Of a DNA stretch of 64,000 nt, positions 16,094-24,312 are shown one piece after another. This stretch comes from Cryobacterium glucosi (GTDB lineage Bacteria; Actinomycetota; Actinomycetes; Actinomycetales; Microbacteriaceae). A program made the position numbers and the translations under genes. Location of the stretch: assembly GCF_004402235.1 (NCBI RefSeq), contig NZ_SOFS01000019.1:248001-312000 (forward strand), read 5' to 3'. Position 1 is the stretch's first letter. Each line of letters opens with the position of its first letter. The notes under the pieces are model-generated. The model worked only from the letters and a program-made list of their open reading frames with translations, did no database searches and was not told the origin of the DNA.

Positions 16094-17835
16094 TGGTAGT
16101 CACCTGTCCCGGCGTCGGGTGCCGGCTTGTCCCTCTGGGCGCGAGTGCGCGAAAGTCGTTTGGCGTAGTCGGCCATCGGGTCGGCGTCTGCGTCGGCCTC
16201 TGCGGCCTGGCCGGAATCGACGCCGGAATCCCGGTCCGATTCCGGGGCGGCGGCGGGGTGCGAGTCGGCAGGAACGTGCACGTCGGCAGGTGCGTGCGCC
16301 TGCGTCTCGTCATCGGCATCTGGGTCTGGGTCTGGGTTCACGCGTGCGCTCGGGCGCGGGGCCGTGTTCGGTCGGACTGAGGCAGGCAGCGGTGTCGGCC
16401 CGTCGAGTTCGTCGATGCCGTCATCCACCACGTGCTTGACGTATTCGCCGCGTTCGGCCTGTTCCGCCCGTTCGTCGTGGTCGGCGCGGCGGTCGTGGTC
16501 CGTGCGCTTCCGCGGCTCCGGCCGTGATGACGGCAGCGGCTGGTCGCCAAGGTGGGCGGCGGCGCGCTGCGCGTCCTGGTCGCTCAGCGCGCCCGCTGTC
16601 GCCGCGTCGACGAGCCGGAACTCCTCGGCGTGCATCGGGTCGCGGTCGGGCCGGACGCCCGCGCGCTTCCGGCGGCGTCCGGGCAGCAGGGCGCCGAGCC
16701 TCTCGGAATTGGCGGCGAAGAGCGGACCGAGGATGGCCATGGTGAGCACATAGAGGCCCGCGAACGGCTGGAGTAGCCCGTTCAGGCCCGCTCCGACAGA
16801 GAGGGTCGCGAGGATGAGCGTGAACTCTCCGCGGTTCACCAGGATCGCGGCGGCATTGAGCCCCTCGGAGATTCCCATCGAGTGCAACCGGGCCAACAGC
16901 ATCCCCGAGATCAGGTTGAGCACGAAGGTCATCACGACCGCCGCGAGCACCACGAGGATGACGGAACCGAACTCATTGATGTGCAGCGCGAGGCCGAAGT
17001 TGAGGAAGAAGAAGGCGGCGAAGATGTCCCGCAACGGGACGGCGACACGTTCGAGCCGGGTGCGGTAGGTGCTCGCGCCGAGGACGACACCGATCAGGAA
17101 CGCGCCGATCGCATCCGTCACCCCGATGATCTCGCCGATGCCGGCGAAGAGCACGGCAAGCCCGAAGAACAGGATCGTGAAGAGTTCGTCGTCCTTGGTG
17201 CGGACCAGCCGGGACACGACACGGCCGCCCCAGCGGGCGAGAGAGAACATCACGACGAGGAAGAGGAACGCGATGCTCAGCTGCAGCACGATCGGCCAGA
17301 TCTCGGTCTTGCCGCTCAGCACGACCGAGACGATCGACAGGTACACCGCGATGAAGATGTCCCCGACCACGGTCACGCCGAGGATCATCGGTGTTTCCTT
17401 GTTCGCCAGGCGGCGCAGCTCGATCAGGAGTTTGGTGATGATCGCGCTCGAGGACGTGCCGGTCATGCCGGCGATGACGAGGGCCTCGCGGGTGCCCCAG
17501 CCGACCATCATGCCGAAGGCGAACCCGATGCCCATGTTGATCACGACGTAGGAGCCGCCGGAGAGCAGCAGCTTCCCGGCGTCGTTGAAGAACTCCTCCT
17601 GGTCGAACTCGAGGCCGAGGCTGAACAGGAGCAGGATGAGCCCGAAGACGGCGATGAGCTCGATGTCTGCGGAGTGGAAGTCGAGCGGGAACCAGTGGGT
17701 GTACGGGCTCGCGAGCAGGCCGACGATCATGTAGATCGGGATGGACGGCAGGCCGATCAGTTTTGCGGCGCGCCCGAGCACATAAGCCACGACCAGCAGG
17801 ATGCCGAGTGTGATCAGGTCCGTGCCAAGGTTCAT
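16090..17835 (-). CDS. CPA2-type cation:proton antiporter with long charged tail
   Basis: The product (581 aa) has about 12-13 membrane helices in residues 1-395, opening LGTDLITLGILLVVAYVLGRAAKLIGLP, with GMTGTSSSAIITKLL in the transport core. This is the monovalent cation/H+ antiporter-2 family (KefB/KhtU-like). From about residue 400 the protein is hydrophilic with alternating acidic and basic clusters (DHDRRADHDERAEQ; DPDPDADDETQAH) and contains no NAD-binding RCK_N domain. The regulatory subunit is a separate gene 3 bp upstream. Expected role: K+ or Na+ export in exchange for protons, governing pH and turgor. The tail is unusually long for the family. Confidence 0.9.
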   Translation of the reverse strand: MNLGTDLITLGILLVVAYVLGRAAKLIGLPSIPIYMIVGLLASPYTHWFPLDFHSADIELIAVFGLILLLFSLGLEFDQEEFFNDAGKLLLSGGSYVVINMGIGFAFGMMVGWGTREALVIAGMTGTSSSAIITKLLIELRRLANKETPMILGVTVVGDIFIAVYLSIVSVVLSGKTEIWPIVLQLSIAFLFLVVMFSLARWGGRVVSRLVRTKDDELFTILFFGLAVLFAGIGEIIGVTDAIGAFLIGVVLGASTYRTRLERVAVPLRDIFAAFFFLNFGLALHINEFGSVILVVLAAVVMTFVLNLISGMLLARLHSMGISEGLNAAAILVNRGEFTLILATLSVGAGLNGLLQPFAGLYVLTMAILGPLFAANSERLGALLPGRRRKRAGVRPDRDPMHAEEFRLVDAATAGALSDQDAQRAAAHLGDQPLPSSRPEPRKRTDHDRRADHDERAEQAERGEYVKHVVDDGIDELDGPTPLPASVRPNTAPRPSARVNPDPDPDADDETQAHAPADVHVPADSHPAAAPESDRDSGVDSGQAAEADADADPMADYAKRLSRTRAQRDKPAPDAGTGDYQ

Positions 17836-17838
17836 TGG

Positions 17839-18366
17839 TTAGCCCCCGGGGGGCGCGTCGACGGTCTTGGCCTTGAGTTCACCGGTGCGGAAGAACGTGA
17901 AGGCCTTGGCGACCTTCTCCGGGGATCCTGCGACGACGAGGGTGTCGCCGGGGAAGACCCGGAAGTCCTGGGCCGGTGCCGGGTTGGCGGACTCGCCGCG
18001 CACGACGGCGACGACCGTGAGGCCGGCGATGCCGCGGTCGGCGGGGTTGCCGAGGGTCTGGCCGGCGATGTGATCCTCGTAGTCGACCGTGAACCAGTCG
18101 ATGCTGAGACCGGGGATCTGGTCGAGCGCGGTGAGCGACTCGGTGATCTGGGTGCCGCCGAGGAGTTCGGCGAGGGTGTGCGCCTCGTCTTCGTTGAGGC
18201 GGAGGGAGACCTTGCTCGCGTCTGGGCCGCCCTCGTCGTCCGCGAAGGTGATGAGGTCGCTGTGCCCGGAGCGGTGGGCGATGACGCCGACCTTGCCGCC
18301 GTCATCGGTGATGAAGGTGTGCAGCACACCCACTCCGGGAAGCTTGACCCGCCGAACGTCAACCAT
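17839..18366 (-). CDS. Regulatory subunit of the antiporter (TrkA-C/RCK_C domain)
   Basis: The 175-residue soluble protein has an N-terminal alpha/beta part (VDVRRVKLPGVGVLHTF, VGVIAHRSGHSDLITF) followed by an RCK_C domain (about 85-160: DYEDHIAGQTLGNP, GLTVVAVVRG, DFRVFPGDTLVVAGS). This matches KhtT, the cytosolic regulator that gates KhtU-type antiporters. KhtT RCK_C domains bind c-di-AMP in other bacteria, so control by that nucleotide is plausible but inferred. The ATG at 18366 has GGAG 8 nt upstream. It ends 3 bp before the antiporter start, and is probably the first gene of the operon running to guaA. Confidence 0.87.
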   Translation of the reverse strand: MVDVRRVKLPGVGVLHTFITDDGGKVGVIAHRSGHSDLITFADDEGGPDASKVSLRLNEDEAHTLAELLGGTQITESLTALDQIPGLSIDWFTVDYEDHIAGQTLGNPADRGIAGLTVVAVVRGESANPAPAQDFRVFPGDTLVVAGSPEKVAKAFTFFRTGELKAKTVDAPPGG

Positions 18367-18442
18367 GGTTACGACTCCTGAAGATTATGGGCAAGTGGGC
18401 CCTAGTCTATCGAAGCCGCCCGTCACCCGGCCGGGCACAGTC

Positions 18443-18475
18443 GGATGCCGGGCGCACGACGTGCGCCCGGCATCC
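18443..18475 (-). terminator. Strong GC hairpin upstream of the antiporter operon
   Basis: Perfect 15-bp inverted repeat (GGATGCCGGGCGCAC at 18443-18457, complement 18461-18475) with a 3-nt loop, lying 24 bp past the glpD stop in minus... strand coordinates between glpD (stop 18499) and the regulator gene (start 18366). Orientation places it as the glpD terminator. No T tract. Confidence 0.6.
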
Positions 18476-18498
18476 GCCCGGTGGTGGTGTCGCCTGTG

Positions 18499-20259
18499 TC
18501 AGTGCGTGACGGAGTCGCCCATCGCCGACCGCTCGGTCAGGACGATATCGGGAGCCTCGAGGCGCACCCGGTCGGCGGACTCGTCGTCGGGTTCGAGCTG
18601 GGAGGCGCGTTCCGCGGCGACGCGCTTGAGGTAGACCGCGACCTCGCGTTCCTCGCGTTCGGCGTCCCAGCCGAGCACGCCGGCCATCAGCCTGGCCGCG
18701 ACCGGCGCCGCGGAGACCCCGCGATCCCAGGCCTCGATCGAGATGCGGGTGCGCCGGGCCAGGACGTCCTCGAGGTGGAGGGCGCCCAGGTGGCCGGCCG
18801 CGTACACGACCTCGGCCTGGATGTAGTCGTCGGCTCCCGGGAGCGGCTCGATCAGCTCAGGGCTCTCCCGGATGAGGTCGAGCAGCTCGTCGGTGAGGGT
18901 ACCGTACCGGTTGAGCAGGTGCTCGACCCGCACGGTGTGCAGCCCGAATGCCGTCGCGATGCGGGTGCGCTTGTTCCACGCGGCCTTGTACCCCTCCGCA
19001 CCGAGCAGCGGGATCTCGTGCGTCGTTGACGGGGCGATCTTCCCGTCGAGGGCGTCAACGGCCGCGTCGATGGCGTCCTTCGCCATGATCCGGTATGTGG
19101 TCCACTTGCCGCCGGCGATCACGACGAGACCGGGAACGGAGTGCCCGACCAGGTGTTCGCGGGACAGTTTCGAGGTCTGCTCCGACTCCCCGGCGAGCAG
19201 CGGCCGGAGACCTGCGTAGACGCCCTCGACGTCCTCGCGGGTCAGCGGCACCCGCAGCACCGAATTGACGTGCTCGAGCAGGTAGTCGATGTCGGCGGCC
19301 GTCGCCGCGGGGTGCGCCTTGTCGAGGTGCCAGTCGGTGTCGGTGGTGCCGATGAGCCAGTGCCTGCCCCACGGGATCACGAAGAGCACGCTCTTCTCCG
19401 TGCGCAGCAGCAGCCCCATCGCCGACTGGAACCGGTCACGCGGCACGACGAGGTGGATGCCCTTGCTCGCGCGCACCTTGAAGGTGCCGCGTTCGCCGAC
19501 CATCCGCTGGGTGTCGTCGGTCCAGACGCCTGTCGCGTTGACGACCTGCTTCGCGCGCACCTCGAAGCGTTCGCCGGTCTCGAGGTCGTGCGCGCGCACG
19601 CCCACGACCCGCTCGCCGACCTTGATGAAGCCCTCGACCCGCACCCGGCTCGCCGCGTGGGCGCCGTAGAACGAGGCGGTGCGCACGAGCGACGCCGTGT
19701 ACAGGGCGTCATCGACCTGCGCGTCGTAGTAGGTGATACCGCCGACCGTCGCGTCGGCGTCGAGGCTCGGGATCATGCCCATCACCTGGCGCTTGGACAG
19801 GTGCCGGTGGTGAGGGACGCCGGGCGGCCGGCCACCGGTGTACGAGAAGATGTCGTAGAGCAGCATGCCCGCACCCACATAGAAGCGCTCGGTGACCCGC
19901 TTCTTCAACGGGTACAGGAAGCGCACGGGCTTGACCAGGTGCGGGGCGATCCGCTGCAGGAGCAGTCCGCGCTCCGTGAGCGCTTCCCGAACGAGGCGGA
20001 AATCGAGCTGCTCGAGATAGCGGATGCCGCCGTGCACGAGCTTGGACGACCGGCTCGACGTTCCGCTGGCCCAGTCTCGCGCCTCGAGAATGCCGACGCT
20101 CAGTCCGCGGGTGACGGCGTCGAGGGCGCTGCCCGCGCCGACGATCCCGCCGCCGACGACGAGGATGTCGACCTCCTTGGATTTCAGCCTCTCAATGGCC
20201 GCGGCGCGTTCCGCCGGTCCCAGCTTGTTCGACCGCGTGACCGAATTCCCTGTTGCCAT
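18499..20259 (-). CDS. glpD: Aerobic glycerol-3-phosphate dehydrogenase
   Basis: Oxidises glycerol 3-phosphate to dihydroxyacetone phosphate and passes electrons to the quinone pool at the membrane. The 586-residue product has the N-terminal FAD Rossmann motif (VDILVVGGGIVGAGSALDA, about 30-48), the substrate-domain stretch SRSSKLVHGGIRYLEQ, IGTTDTDW and the C-terminal DAO_C domain. Length is normal for actinobacterial GlpD. No glpF or glpK lies beside it; the phosphodiesterase at 9071 is a possible source of substrate. The ATG at 20259 leads directly to a conserved N-terminus (NKLGPAERAAAIERLKS). Confidence 0.95.
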   Translation of the reverse strand: MATGNSVTRSNKLGPAERAAAIERLKSKEVDILVVGGGIVGAGSALDAVTRGLSVGILEARDWASGTSSRSSKLVHGGIRYLEQLDFRLVREALTERGLLLQRIAPHLVKPVRFLYPLKKRVTERFYVGAGMLLYDIFSYTGGRPPGVPHHRHLSKRQVMGMIPSLDADATVGGITYYDAQVDDALYTASLVRTASFYGAHAASRVRVEGFIKVGERVVGVRAHDLETGERFEVRAKQVVNATGVWTDDTQRMVGERGTFKVRASKGIHLVVPRDRFQSAMGLLLRTEKSVLFVIPWGRHWLIGTTDTDWHLDKAHPAATAADIDYLLEHVNSVLRVPLTREDVEGVYAGLRPLLAGESEQTSKLSREHLVGHSVPGLVVIAGGKWTTYRIMAKDAIDAAVDALDGKIAPSTTHEIPLLGAEGYKAAWNKRTRIATAFGLHTVRVEHLLNRYGTLTDELLDLIRESPELIEPLPGADDYIQAEVVYAAGHLGALHLEDVLARRTRISIEAWDRGVSAAPVAARLMAGVLGWDAEREEREVAVYLKRVAAERASQLEPDDESADRVRLEAPDIVLTERSAMGDSVTH

Positions 20260-20298
20260 GTGCGTACTCCCATCGAGGTGGTGGTGCGTACCTCGACG

Positions 20299-21417
20299 CT
20301 AGTTCGTTCGGTACGGCGCGACAACCACCTCGACGCGCTGGAATTCCTTGAGGGTCGAATAACCGGTGGTCGCCATCGACCGGCGCAGGGCGCCGACGAG
20401 GTTGGCGGTGCCGTCGGCGATCGGCGTCGGGCCGTACAGGATGGTCTCGAGCGGGGCGACGGTGCCGACCTCGACCCGCTTGCCGCGGGGCAGCTGCGGG
20501 TGGTGCACCTCGGCGCCCCAGTGGAATCCGCCGCCGGGGGCATCCGTCGCCCTGGCCAGGGTGGTGCCGAGCATGACGGCGTCCGCGCCGCAGGCGAGCG
20601 CCTTGACGATGTCACCGGAGGTGCTCAGGCCGCCGTCGGCGATGACGTGCACGTAGCGTCCGCCGGATTCGTCGAGGTAGTCGCGGCGAGCGCCGGCGAC
20701 GTCGGCGACGGCCGTGGCCATCGGGGCGTGGATGCCGAGCGAGGCCCGGGTGGTCGACGCCGCGCCGCCGCCGAAGCCGACGAGCACGCCGGCAGCGCCG
20801 GTGCGCATCAGGTGCAGGGCCGCCGTGTATGTGGCCGCACCGCCGACGATGACGGGTACGTCGAGCTCGTAGATGAACTTCTTGAGGTTGAGCGGCTCCT
20901 GGTTGAGCGAGACGTGCTCGGCGGACACCGTGGTGCCGCGGATGACGAAGAGGTCGACGCCTGCGGCGACGACGGTTTCGTAGAGTTCCTGGGTGCGCTG
21001 CGGGGAGAGCGCTCCGGCGACGGTGACCCCGGCGGCGCGGATCTGGGCGAGCCGCTCGGTGACGAGGGCCGGCTTGATCGGTTCGGAGTACATCTCCTGC
21101 ATGCGTGCGGTCGCCCGGTCGGCCGGAAGTTCGCGGATCTCGGCGAGGAGCGGTTCCGGGTCGTCGTAGCGGGTCCAGAGGCCCTCGAGGTCGAGCACGC
21201 CGATGCCGCCGAGCTGGCCCATCATGATCGCCGTCGTCGGGGAGACTACGGAGTCCATCGGGGCTGCGAGGAACGGGATCGCGAATTCATACGCGTCGAT
21301 CGTCCAGCTGACATTCACGTCTTCGGGATCGCGGGTGCGCCGACTGGGCACAACCGCGATGTCGTCAAAGGCGTACGCGCGGCGAGCGCGCTTGGAGCGG
21401 CCGATCTCGATTTCCAT
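20299..21417 (-). CDS. guaB3: GuaB3-type IMP dehydrogenase-related protein lacking the catalytic Cys
   Basis: The 372-residue product is an IMPDH/GMPR-family TIM barrel without CBS domains (EIGRSKRARRAYAFDDI at the N-terminus, IADGGLSTSGDIVKAL in the phosphate site). In the active-site loop the true IMPDH encoded at 25496 has GPGSICTTR (Cys312); here the aligned sequence is GGGAASTTR, with Ser221 in place of the nucleophilic Cys. IMPDH and GMP reductase both form a covalent Cys adduct, so normal chemistry is not expected. GuaB3 is widespread next to guaB in actinobacteria; its reaction is unsettled to my knowledge. The ATG at 21417 matches the conserved start. Confidence 0.9.
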   Translation of the reverse strand: MEIEIGRSKRARRAYAFDDIAVVPSRRTRDPEDVNVSWTIDAYEFAIPFLAAPMDSVVSPTTAIMMGQLGGIGVLDLEGLWTRYDDPEPLLAEIRELPADRATARMQEMYSEPIKPALVTERLAQIRAAGVTVAGALSPQRTQELYETVVAAGVDLFVIRGTTVSAEHVSLNQEPLNLKKFIYELDVPVIVGGAATYTAALHLMRTGAAGVLVGFGGGAASTTRASLGIHAPMATAVADVAGARRDYLDESGGRYVHVIADGGLSTSGDIVKALACGADAVMLGTTLARATDAPGGGFHWGAEVHHPQLPRGKRVEVGTVAPLETILYGPTPIADGTANLVGALRRSMATTGYSTLKEFQRVEVVVAPYRTN

Positions 21418-21523
21418 ACCCCCAGCTTAGGCGCAGCCCGTAACCGGAGGGTATGAACCGCTAGGCTGGCGCAAATCCCGCAGGTGAGGCCCGCAAACCT
21501 GCCCGATGCACCAGGAGCACCCG

Positions 21524-22216
21524 ATGTCGTCCGAAAAGCCCACCGAGTCCGCGAAGCCTCGCCTCAACCTGATGTTCAGCAACCTGGAGCTCGTGATCGC
21601 GGTCCTCCTCGGCCTCGTCTCCATCGCAACGGCCTATGCCTCCTTCCAGGCGGCGCTCTACGACAGCCAGATGGCCGGGGCGTACACCAAGGGTTCGACG
21701 CAGTCCACCGAGGCGGAGTCGCTCTATCTCGAGGCCAACCAGCAATTCCTCGAGGACACCCAGGTCTGGAACCGCCTCGCCGAGCTCGACATCGAGAAGG
21801 ACAGCACGGATGCGGCGATCGCCGCCGACGCGACGGGCAAGTACGACACCCTGACCTTCCAGGCCGTCTCGACGGACTTCGCCGCGGCCATCGCCCGGGC
21901 CGACGCCGAGAACACCGCCGACGCCACGGTGTACCACAGCCCGCTCGACGACGAGGAATACCAGAGCACCCTCTTCGGCGGCTACTCCGAGACGCAGGCG
22001 AAGTCGGTCGCGACGATCAGCCAGGGCGACGAGTACAACAGCCTCAGTGACCGGCTCACCCTCAACACCGTGCTGATGTCCATCTCGCTGTTCCTGCTCG
22101 GCATCGCCGCCCTCGTGCGCCAGTTCAAGGTGCAGCTCGTGCTGATGTCGACCGGCGTGGTGATCTTCCTCGCCGCTGCCGCGCTGACCGCGATGATCCC
22201 CTACGTCGGCCTGTAG
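21524..22216 (+). CDS. Membrane protein of unknown function with a central soluble domain
   Basis: The 230-residue product has one N-terminal membrane helix (LELVIAVLLGLVSIATAYASF, about 20-40), a mostly helical polar region (45-165) and two C-terminal helices (LNTVLMSISLFLLGIAALV; LVLMSTGVVIFLAAAALTAMI). This 1+2 helix layout resembles DUF4337-like proteins, but the match is loose and I do not assign it. The ATG at 21524 is preferred to an in-frame ATG at 21506 because AGGAG sits 7 nt upstream. It lies divergent from guaB3 and 11 bp before the clostripain gene, so the two may be co-transcribed. Confidence 0.75.
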   Translation: MSSEKPTESAKPRLNLMFSNLELVIAVLLGLVSIATAYASFQAALYDSQMAGAYTKGSTQSTEAESLYLEANQQFLEDTQVWNRLAELDIEKDSTDAAIAADATGKYDTLTFQAVSTDFAAAIARADAENTADATVYHSPLDDEEYQSTLFGGYSETQAKSVATISQGDEYNSLSDRLTLNTVLMSISLFLLGIAALVRQFKVQLVLMSTGVVIFLAAAALTAMIPYVGL

Positions 22217-22227
22217 CGGGGCAAGCT

Positions 22228-24174
22228 GTGCGAACGGCACAATCTGCAGGAGTGACACGCAGGACCGTCGCGGCGCTGGCCGCACTGGCCCTGGTCGTCA
22301 GTCTCGCCGCGTGCACGACGGGCAGCCCGGTCGAGCCGGACAGCGGCGACGGCCCGGCCGCCGGCAGCTGGACCGTTCTCACCTACTCGATCGCCGACAC
22401 CGACCTCGAGCCGTTCATGATGGCCGACCTCGGCGAGATGGGCGAGGTCGGCTCGCACGACGGCCTCAATCTCGTCGCCCTCGTCGACCGTTCGGCGGAC
22501 TACAGTGCAGAACCCGTGCTCGGCCAGCCCGACTGGGCCGGCGGGAAGCTCCTGCACGTCCTGCCCGGCGGCGCAGAGGTGATGGACGACCTCGGCCCCG
22601 TGGACACCGGCGACCCCGCCGTGCTCTCCGACTTCATCACCCGCGGCATCAGCGCGTACCCCGCGGAGCACTACGCCGTGATCATCTCCGATCACGGCGC
22701 ATCCTGGCCGGGCGTCGGCGGTGACGAGTCCGCCGACGGAGATTCGCTGAGCCTCGCCGAACTGAACGACGCCATCGGCAGCGGCCTGAGCGCGGCCGGT
22801 GTGGCGAAGCTCGACCTGCTCGGCTTCGACGCCTGCCTGATGGCGACCTACGAGGTCGCAAGCACCCTGGCCCCGCGCGCGGATCGCCTGCTCGCCTCCC
22901 AGGAGCTCGAGCCGGGTCACGGCTGGAACTACACGGCCCTCGAGACGGCCGCCGCGGGCGCCACCGTCGACGAGCTCGGCTCCGCGCTGATCCAGGGGTT
23001 CTCCTCCCAGGCCGAAACCGAGGGCGACGCGGCCGAGATCACCCTGTCCCTGATCGACCTCGGCAAGCTGCCGGCGGTGGATGCCGCCCTCGCCTCGTTC
23101 AGCAGCAGCCTGGTCGGGCGCGGGGCCGGTCTCGCTCCCGTCGTGGGCCGAACCCTCGCGAGCACCCTCGGCTTCGGGCGCAGCCCCGATCCGGCCGAGG
23201 ACTCGTTCATGACCGACCTCGGCCTCCTCGCCGGCGAGATCGGGCAGGGCGACACCGCGGAAGCCGACGCTGCCGATGCGCTCGTACGGGCGATCAGTTC
23301 GGCGGTGGTCGACAAGGTCGACGGCCAGTCCACCGCGGGCGCCACCGGTCTGTCGATCTACTTCCCGCCCCAGAAGGCCTATTTCGCAGAGGACTACCGT
23401 GCACTCGGCACCGCAGGTGGCTGGCTCGACTTCCTGACCTCTTATTACGCCGCCGGCGGTGCGATCCCCGGCGACCAGAAGACCCGGTTCACCGGGGGTG
23501 ACGCCGAGGTCTCCTTCGGCGCGGACGGACTGAGCATCAGCGCCGCGCTCGACCCGGCCGGGCTCGGGAACGCGGCGAGCGCATCCGTCCGGTACGGCCT
23601 CATCGAGGCAGACGGCTCGGTCACCTACCTCGGCGAGCGGCCGGCGACGGTGGACGCGGGCGGGTCTGGCCTGGTGCATGGCGGGTACGACCTCACCCAG
23701 CTCACCCTGGCCGACGGCACCGACACGACGCCCGCGTACGCGCAGCTCGGAGACGACACGGGCACTGCCACGTCGGGGTCCGGCTCCGTCACGATCGACG
23801 TGCCGATGGCGTACTACTCTCCCGGTGACGTCGCGGGAGAGACCTACCAGGACGTGCTCCTGAGCCTCACCCTCGACGGCACGAGCGGAGACATCCTCAA
23901 CGAGACCTACTTCGCCTACGACGACAAGCTCGGCAGCTACGGCGAGCTCACCGCGGACCCGGACGGCATCATCGTGCCCGAGCGGCTCAACGTGCAGGGC
24001 GACGGCACCGAGAGCTGGGTCGGCACGAGCGACTACGGCCTCTACGCCGACCTCCCTGCCCTGCACTACGCCTTCGCCAGGCTCCCCTCGGGCAGCCGGT
24101 TGCGGGTCGACCTGACCGTGACCGACTTCGGCGGCAACAGCGCCACCGCGAGCGGCACCGCGACCGTCCCCTGA
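22228..24174 (+). CDS. Clostripain-family (peptidase C11) lipoprotein
   Basis: The 648-residue product has a lipoprotein signal ending in the lipobox LAAC (Cys about residue 29), a short Gly/Pro linker and a peptidase C11 domain (about 45-400). The catalytic dyad is visible: His in YAVIISDHGASW and Cys in LLGFDACLMATYEV. Clostripain-type enzymes cleave after basic residues, often after self-processing. The C-terminal ~230 residues are beta-rich and without a recognised domain. The GTG at 22228 is used (GGGG upstream); a GTG at 22252 also gives a good signal peptide but has no spaced ribosome site. It should act on the outer face of the membrane. Confidence 0.85.
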   Translation: MRTAQSAGVTRRTVAALAALALVVSLAACTTGSPVEPDSGDGPAAGSWTVLTYSIADTDLEPFMMADLGEMGEVGSHDGLNLVALVDRSADYSAEPVLGQPDWAGGKLLHVLPGGAEVMDDLGPVDTGDPAVLSDFITRGISAYPAEHYAVIISDHGASWPGVGGDESADGDSLSLAELNDAIGSGLSAAGVAKLDLLGFDACLMATYEVASTLAPRADRLLASQELEPGHGWNYTALETAAAGATVDELGSALIQGFSSQAETEGDAAEITLSLIDLGKLPAVDAALASFSSSLVGRGAGLAPVVGRTLASTLGFGRSPDPAEDSFMTDLGLLAGEIGQGDTAEADAADALVRAISSAVVDKVDGQSTAGATGLSIYFPPQKAYFAEDYRALGTAGGWLDFLTSYYAAGGAIPGDQKTRFTGGDAEVSFGADGLSISAALDPAGLGNAASASVRYGLIEADGSVTYLGERPATVDAGGSGLVHGGYDLTQLTLADGTDTTPAYAQLGDDTGTATSGSGSVTIDVPMAYYSPGDVAGETYQDVLLSLTLDGTSGDILNETYFAYDDKLGSYGELTADPDGIIVPERLNVQGDGTESWVGTSDYGLYADLPALHYAFARLPSGSRLRVDLTVTDFGGNSATASGTATVP

Positions 24175-24198
24175 CCCGCGCGCCCCCGCGCGCCCCCG

Positions 24199-24267
24199 CT
24201 TTCGTGAGGTGTCGCAGATCGACGTTCGTGGCGCCCGCGAACCTCGATATGCGACACCTCAGCGAGG
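24199..24267. repeat. Two-armed palindromic repeat element, copy A
   Basis: Left arm TGAGGTGTCGCAGATCGACG with GTTCG (24205-24228) and right arm CGAACCTCGATATGCGACAC with CTCAGCG (24239-24264) are complementary except for two internal mismatches; a 9-nt loop separates them. A second copy lies at 31571-31640 in the opposite orientation. The left arms agree over all 24 aligned bases. It sits between the clostripain gene and the PatB-like gene, where a terminator could be expected, but no T tract follows. Confidence 0.75.
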
Positions 24268-24312
24268 CAATCAACGGGTGCGCCTACGGCACAGGAGGTG
24301 CAAGCTGCTGTC

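Noticed and set aside
24298..24312. GTG at 24298 as start of the PatB-like protein
   Set aside because: It directly abuts AGGAGG with no spacer; the ATG at 24313 is kept, though its spacing (15 nt) is long, so the start stays uncertain.
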